64,000 nucleotides of DNA from Arthrobacter sp. Marseille-P9274 (GTDB lineage Bacteria; Actinomycetota; Actinomycetes; Actinomycetales; Micrococcaceae). Made by a program: the position numbers and the translations under genes. Positions 61,578-64,000 of this stretch are shown in pieces. The notes under the pieces were generated by a model. The model did no database searches. It was not told the DNA's origin and was given only the letters and a program-made list of their open reading frames with translations. How positions within the stretch are numbered: position 1 is the stretch's first letter; each line of letters begins with the position of its first letter. The DNA lies in assembly GCF_946892675.1 (NCBI RefSeq), contig NZ_CAMPOV010000001.1, positions 1,710,033 to 1,774,032 on the forward strand, written 5' to 3'.

Positions 61578-62186
61578 GTGCCTATCTCTAATGAACATAT
61601 TGTCTGGATAGATTGCGAAATGACCGGGCTCGACCTGGAAAAGGACGCCCTGATCGAGGTAGCCGTCCTGGTCACCGACTCGGAGCTCAATGTCCTCGGC
61701 GAAGGCGTCGACGTCATCGTCAAGCCGACCGAAGAGGCCTTGGAGCAAATGGGCGATTTCGTCCGCCAGATGCACACCACCTCGAAACTGCTGGACGAGC
61801 TCCCGTCGGGCGTTTCGATGAGCGAGGCGGAGGACCGCGTGATGGAATACATCACCCAATGGGTCCCCGAACCGCGCAAGGCCCAGCTCGCCGGCAACTC
61901 CGTAGGCACCGACCGCAACTTCCTGGCCCGCGACATGCCCCGGGTCATCGAGCACCTGCACTACCGCATCATCGATGTCTCCACGATCAAGGAACTCTCC
62001 CGCCGCTGGTTCACGCGGGCCTACTTCCAGGCCCCGGCCAAGAGCGGCGGCCACCGGGCCTTGGGCGACATCAAGGATTCGATCAACGAACTGCGCTACT
62101 ACCGGCAGGCCGTCTTCGTCCCCTCCCCCGGTCCCGACTCGGCGGCGGCCAAGCAGATCGCCTCGACCGTCTCCGCCGTGGAGTAG
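61578..62186 (+). CDS. orn: Oligoribonuclease
   Basis: Degrades 2- to 5-nucleotide RNA fragments and linear pGpG. 202 residues from GTG 61578 (VPISNEHIVWID), the point where family homology begins; GGAG lies two bases before it. DEDDh exonuclease residues: WIDCEMTGLDLEKD near residue 10 (Asp, Glu), the Asp of GTDRNFLARD near 112, and the His-Asp pair in GGHRALGDIKDSI near 156. The open frame extends to 61053, but that part overlaps mptB's 5' end and lacks homology. Confidence 0.95.
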   Translation: MPISNEHIVWIDCEMTGLDLEKDALIEVAVLVTDSELNVLGEGVDVIVKPTEEALEQMGDFVRQMHTTSKLLDELPSGVSMSEAEDRVMEYITQWVPEPRKAQLAGNSVGTDRNFLARDMPRVIEHLHYRIIDVSTIKELSRRWFTRAYFQAPAKSGGHRALGDIKDSINELRYYRQAVFVPSPGPDSAAAKQIASTVSAVE

Positions 62187-62217
62187 CGCCGAATGTTAGG
62201 TGGGACACATTTGGCGG

Positions 62218-62242
62218 AATTCGGGCCGAAAGCGCCCGAATT
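62218..62242 (+). terminator. Hairpin after orn
   Basis: AATTCGGGC (62218-62226) pairs with GCCCGAATT (62234-62242) around 7 bases, 31 bases past the orn stop, followed by an A/C-rich stretch. The region 62243-62352 probably carries the tRNA-His promoter. Confidence 0.6.
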
Positions 62243-62352
62243 GGCCAAAACCACCCCGCCGGGCATGTAGACTATTCTGCGTTGCCTTTTGTGGTTGAAG
62301 ACCGGCAGGAACCGCTAGAGTGGAGTCTGCCGGGAGGAACAAAGAGGCATAT

Positions 62353-62429
62353 GGTGGGTATAGCTCAGCTGGCAGAGCGCCTGGTTGTGGTCCAGGAGGT
62401 CGCGGGTTCAATCCCCGTTACTCACCCCA
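62353..62429 (+). tRNA. tRNA-His (GUG), with encoded CCA
   Basis: Acceptor GTGGGTA/TACTCAC, with the extra G at position -1 (62353) facing discriminator C73, the identity mark of tRNA-His. Anticodon stem CCTGG/CCAGG encloses loop TTGTGGT, giving anticodon GTG. T-loop is TTCAATC. Unlike the other three tRNA genes here, the 3' CCA is encoded (62427-62429). Confidence 0.96.
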
Positions 62430-62524
62430 TTTAGTGTTGGCGTCCACGCCTACCCAGCAAGAGCCGCATGGAACATCTCCAGGCGGCTCTTCGCTTTTTC
62501 CGGCCGTGCCACATGAGGAGAAGC

Positions 62525-63097
62525 ATGACGATCCGTCCCGTCACCATCACCGGGGAGCCGGTCCTGCACCGCCGCGCAGCCGTCGTGGAAGATTTCAACG
62601 ACGAACTGCGCGAACTCGTCCGGGACATGTACGAGACGATGGACGAGGCCCACGGCGTCGGCCTCGCCGCGCCGCAGATCGGCGTCGGTCTCCGCCTCTA
62701 CACCTACCACTACGCCAACGACGACGGCGTTCCCGAACGCGGCGTCGTCGTCAACCCTTCGCTCACGCTGGGCAAGGTGTCCGGCGCCGAGCCGGATCCG
62801 GACGACGAGGTCGAAGGCTGCCTGTCGGTGCCCGGGCTGTCCTATCCGCTCAAGCGGGCGGAATGGATACGCGTCCGCGGCTTCGACGAGCACGGGAACC
62901 CGCTGGACTTCGAGGCCACCGGCTGGTTCGCGCGGGTCATGCAGCACGAATACGACCATCTGGACGGCAAGCTCTATATCGACCGCCTCGACGGGCGCTG
63001 GGGCAAGCGGGCCCGCAAGCACATCAAGAATGCCGGCTGGGGCATCCCCGGGCAGACCTGGATGCCCGGCGTGGACCCGGACCCGTTCGGGCACTGA
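62525..63097 (+). CDS. def: Peptide deformylase
   Basis: Removes the N-formyl group from new proteins. 190 residues from ATG 62525 (MTIRPVTITG), with GAGGAG upstream. All three metal motifs are intact: GVGLAAPQIG near residue 46, EGCLSVPG near 98 with the metal-binding Cys, and QHEYDHLDG near 140 with two His ligands and the catalytic Glu. A typical actinobacterial type I enzyme with a short C-terminal tail. It lies 95 bases after tRNA-His. Confidence 0.96.
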   Translation: MTIRPVTITGEPVLHRRAAVVEDFNDELRELVRDMYETMDEAHGVGLAAPQIGVGLRLYTYHYANDDGVPERGVVVNPSLTLGKVSGAEPDPDDEVEGCLSVPGLSYPLKRAEWIRVRGFDEHGNPLDFEATGWFARVMQHEYDHLDGKLYIDRLDGRWGKRARKHIKNAGWGIPGQTWMPGVDPDPFGH

Positions 63098-63133
63098 GCA
63101 TCATGCGGCGCTAGGCACCAGGCCAGGCCGCCG

Positions 63134-63340
63134 TCAGTAGTCGGTGAAGCCGGAGCGGTGTTCCTTTTCGCACCGGAGATAGTCCTCCGTGGCGATCTCC
63201 TTGAGCCTGGTGAGCTCGTCCACGCGCTTCTGCGGGACTTCCCCCCGGGCAAACGCCGCCTTGGCATCCTCCAGCAGGCGGACGGCTTCCTTGTGGTTGG
63301 CCTGCGCCTTTTCCCAACGCGTGAGCTGTGTCTCAGTCAT
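63134..63340 (-). CDS. Small conserved protein, probably helical
   Basis: 68 residues from ATG 63340, rich in Glu, Lys, Arg and Ala, with heptad-like spacing (WEKAQANHKEAVRLLEDAKAAF). Two helices, perhaps a coiled coil, and a single Cys in YLRCEKEH. No membrane segment or known motif. It lies between def and gap, converging on def. I do not recognise a function. Confidence 0.65.
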   Translation of the reverse strand: MTETQLTRWEKAQANHKEAVRLLEDAKAAFARGEVPQKRVDELTRLKEIATEDYLRCEKEHRSGFTDY

Positions 63341-63386
63341 GGGGACATTCTAGGAACACGGCTGCGGCAAAGCCATAGCCACATAC

Positions 63387-63427
63387 GAAAGTGCCGGCCG
63401 CGCCACAGGGGCGCGGCCGGCACTTTC
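63387..63427 (-). terminator. Terminator after gap
   Basis: A perfect 18-base-pair stem: GAAAGTGCCGGCCGCGCC (63387-63404) with 63410-63427, loop ACAGG. It lies 22 bases past the gap stop in the minus direction. A smaller hairpin CTGACC/GGTCAG (63431-63448) stands right after the stop. Confidence 0.8.
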
Positions 63428-63449
63428 AGCCTGACCTGCGAGGGTCAGG

Positions 63450-64000
63450 TCAGCCGATAGCCTCGGCGAGCGGCTCGTTGGCGACCACGGGGAACTGCTG
63501 CGGGTGGACGCCCGCAATTTCCTCGAGGACGCGGATGACCTGGCAGCTGTAGCCGAACTCGTTGTCGTACCAGACGTAGAGCACGGCGTTCTTGCCGTTG
63601 GCGATTGTCGCCAGGCCGTCCACGATGCCGGCGCGGCGCGATCCGACGAAGTCCGTGGAGACGACCTCCGGAGAAGCGATGTAGTCGATCTGCTTGTGCA
63701 GGTCGGAATCGAGCGACACCGCGCGGAGGTAGCTGTTGAGCTCGTCCTTGGTTGCTTCCTGCTCCAGGTTGAGGTTCAGGATGGCCATGGAGACGTCCGG
63801 GGTGGGAACACGGATGGCGTTGCCGGTCAGCTTGCCCTCCAGCTCGGGCAGCGCCTTGGCCACGGCCTTGGCGGCGCCGGTCTCGGTCAGCACCATGTTC
63901 AGCGCTGCCGAACGGCCGCGGCGGGAACCCTTGTGGAAGTTGTCGATCAGGTTCTGGTCATTGGTGTACGAGTGCACGGTTTCGACGTGGCCGTGGATAA
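63450..64000 (-). CDS. gap: Glyceraldehyde-3-phosphate dehydrogenase, partial at right edge
   Basis: The C-terminal 183 residues; the N-terminal NAD(P)-binding part and catalytic Cys lie outside the window. The visible part includes the phosphate-site run HKGSRRGRSAALNMVLTETGAAKA, then LTGNAIRVPTPDVS, and the end-block VWYDNEFGYSCQVIRVLE. The HSYTNDQNLIDNFHKG spacing and the KELDSYL-like catalytic-domain layout resemble the longer GapB-type enzyme of Corynebacterium glutamicum (about 480 residues, gluconeogenic direction) more than the standard glycolytic one. Cofactor use cannot be judged here. Confidence 0.9.
   Translation of the reverse strand, partial: IHGHVETVHSYTNDQNLIDNFHKGSRRGRSAALNMVLTETGAAKAVAKALPELEGKLTGNAIRVPTPDVSMAILNLNLEQEATKDELNSYLRAVSLDSDLHKQIDYIASPEVVSTDFVGSRRAGIVDGLATIANGKNAVLYVWYDNEFGYSCQVIRVLEEIAGVHPQQFPVVANEPLAEAIG

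Noticed and set aside
1-64000. CRISPR array, prophage or insertion sequence
   Set aside because: No regularly spaced repeats, integrase, transposase or phage structural genes were found; inverted repeats seen are at gene ends and look like terminators.

Overview
The window is a single 64 kb piece of high-GC actinobacterial chromosome, most likely from Arthrobacter or a close Micrococcaceae relative. The signs are paired clpP1/clpP2 behind tig, a translational-type T-box ahead of ileS, a mycothiol-linked DsbA-like protein, EttA, a group II truncated haemoglobin, and many GTG starts with ATGA/GTGA gene overlaps. No insertion sequence, prophage, CRISPR array or replication origin was seen. Five tRNA genes are present: Pro-UGG, Gly-UCC, Arg-UCU, His-GUG (with encoded CCA)... 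four in total are called, and no rRNA.

Layout. 1-4.8 kb: folC (runs off the left edge) and ileS with its T-box leader. 4.8-16.9 kb: an assimilatory sulfate-reduction operon on the minus strand, read SDR, sirohydrochlorin chelatase, sulfite reductase, cysH, cysD, cysN, a three-gene SsuABC-type importer, siroheme synthase and ferredoxin-NADP reductase. It supplies sulfur import, activation, both reductions, the siroheme cofactor and the electron donor. 17-39 kb: mostly housekeeping genes (DUF488, valS, the Rv2466c-like protein, clpX-clpP2-clpP1-tig, tRNAs, nei, rpiB, pepN, a polytopic membrane protein, osmC, glbO, thioesterases, ettA, a lipoprotein, ssb). A SRPBCC gene broken by an amber codon follows tRNA-Arg.

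39.7-61.3 kb: a large cell-surface glycopolymer locus. It encodes a tandem-domain TagF-like polymerase, a Stealth sugar-phosphate transferase, a second TagF-like protein, two O-acyltransferases, a TagE-like glycosyltransferase, a free-standing beta-domain protein, a pyruvyltransferase/GT8-like fusion, TagD, two GT2 enzymes, a CDP-alcohol phosphotransferase, the TagGH exporter and a MptB-like mannosyltransferase. Together these suggest a phosphodiester-linked, pyruvylated and acylated polymer made from CDP-glycerol and sugar phosphates, exported by TagGH. No tagO or tagA primer gene is in view. 61.5-64 kb: orn, tRNA-His, def, a small coiled protein and a gap gene that runs off the right edge.

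The most unusual material is in the glycopolymer locus: one accessory domain recurs in three of its proteins, one acyltransferase has no ATG/GTG/TTG start able to include its conserved N-terminus, and a fusion protein joins a pyruvyltransferase to a GT8-like domain whose DxD motif is altered.
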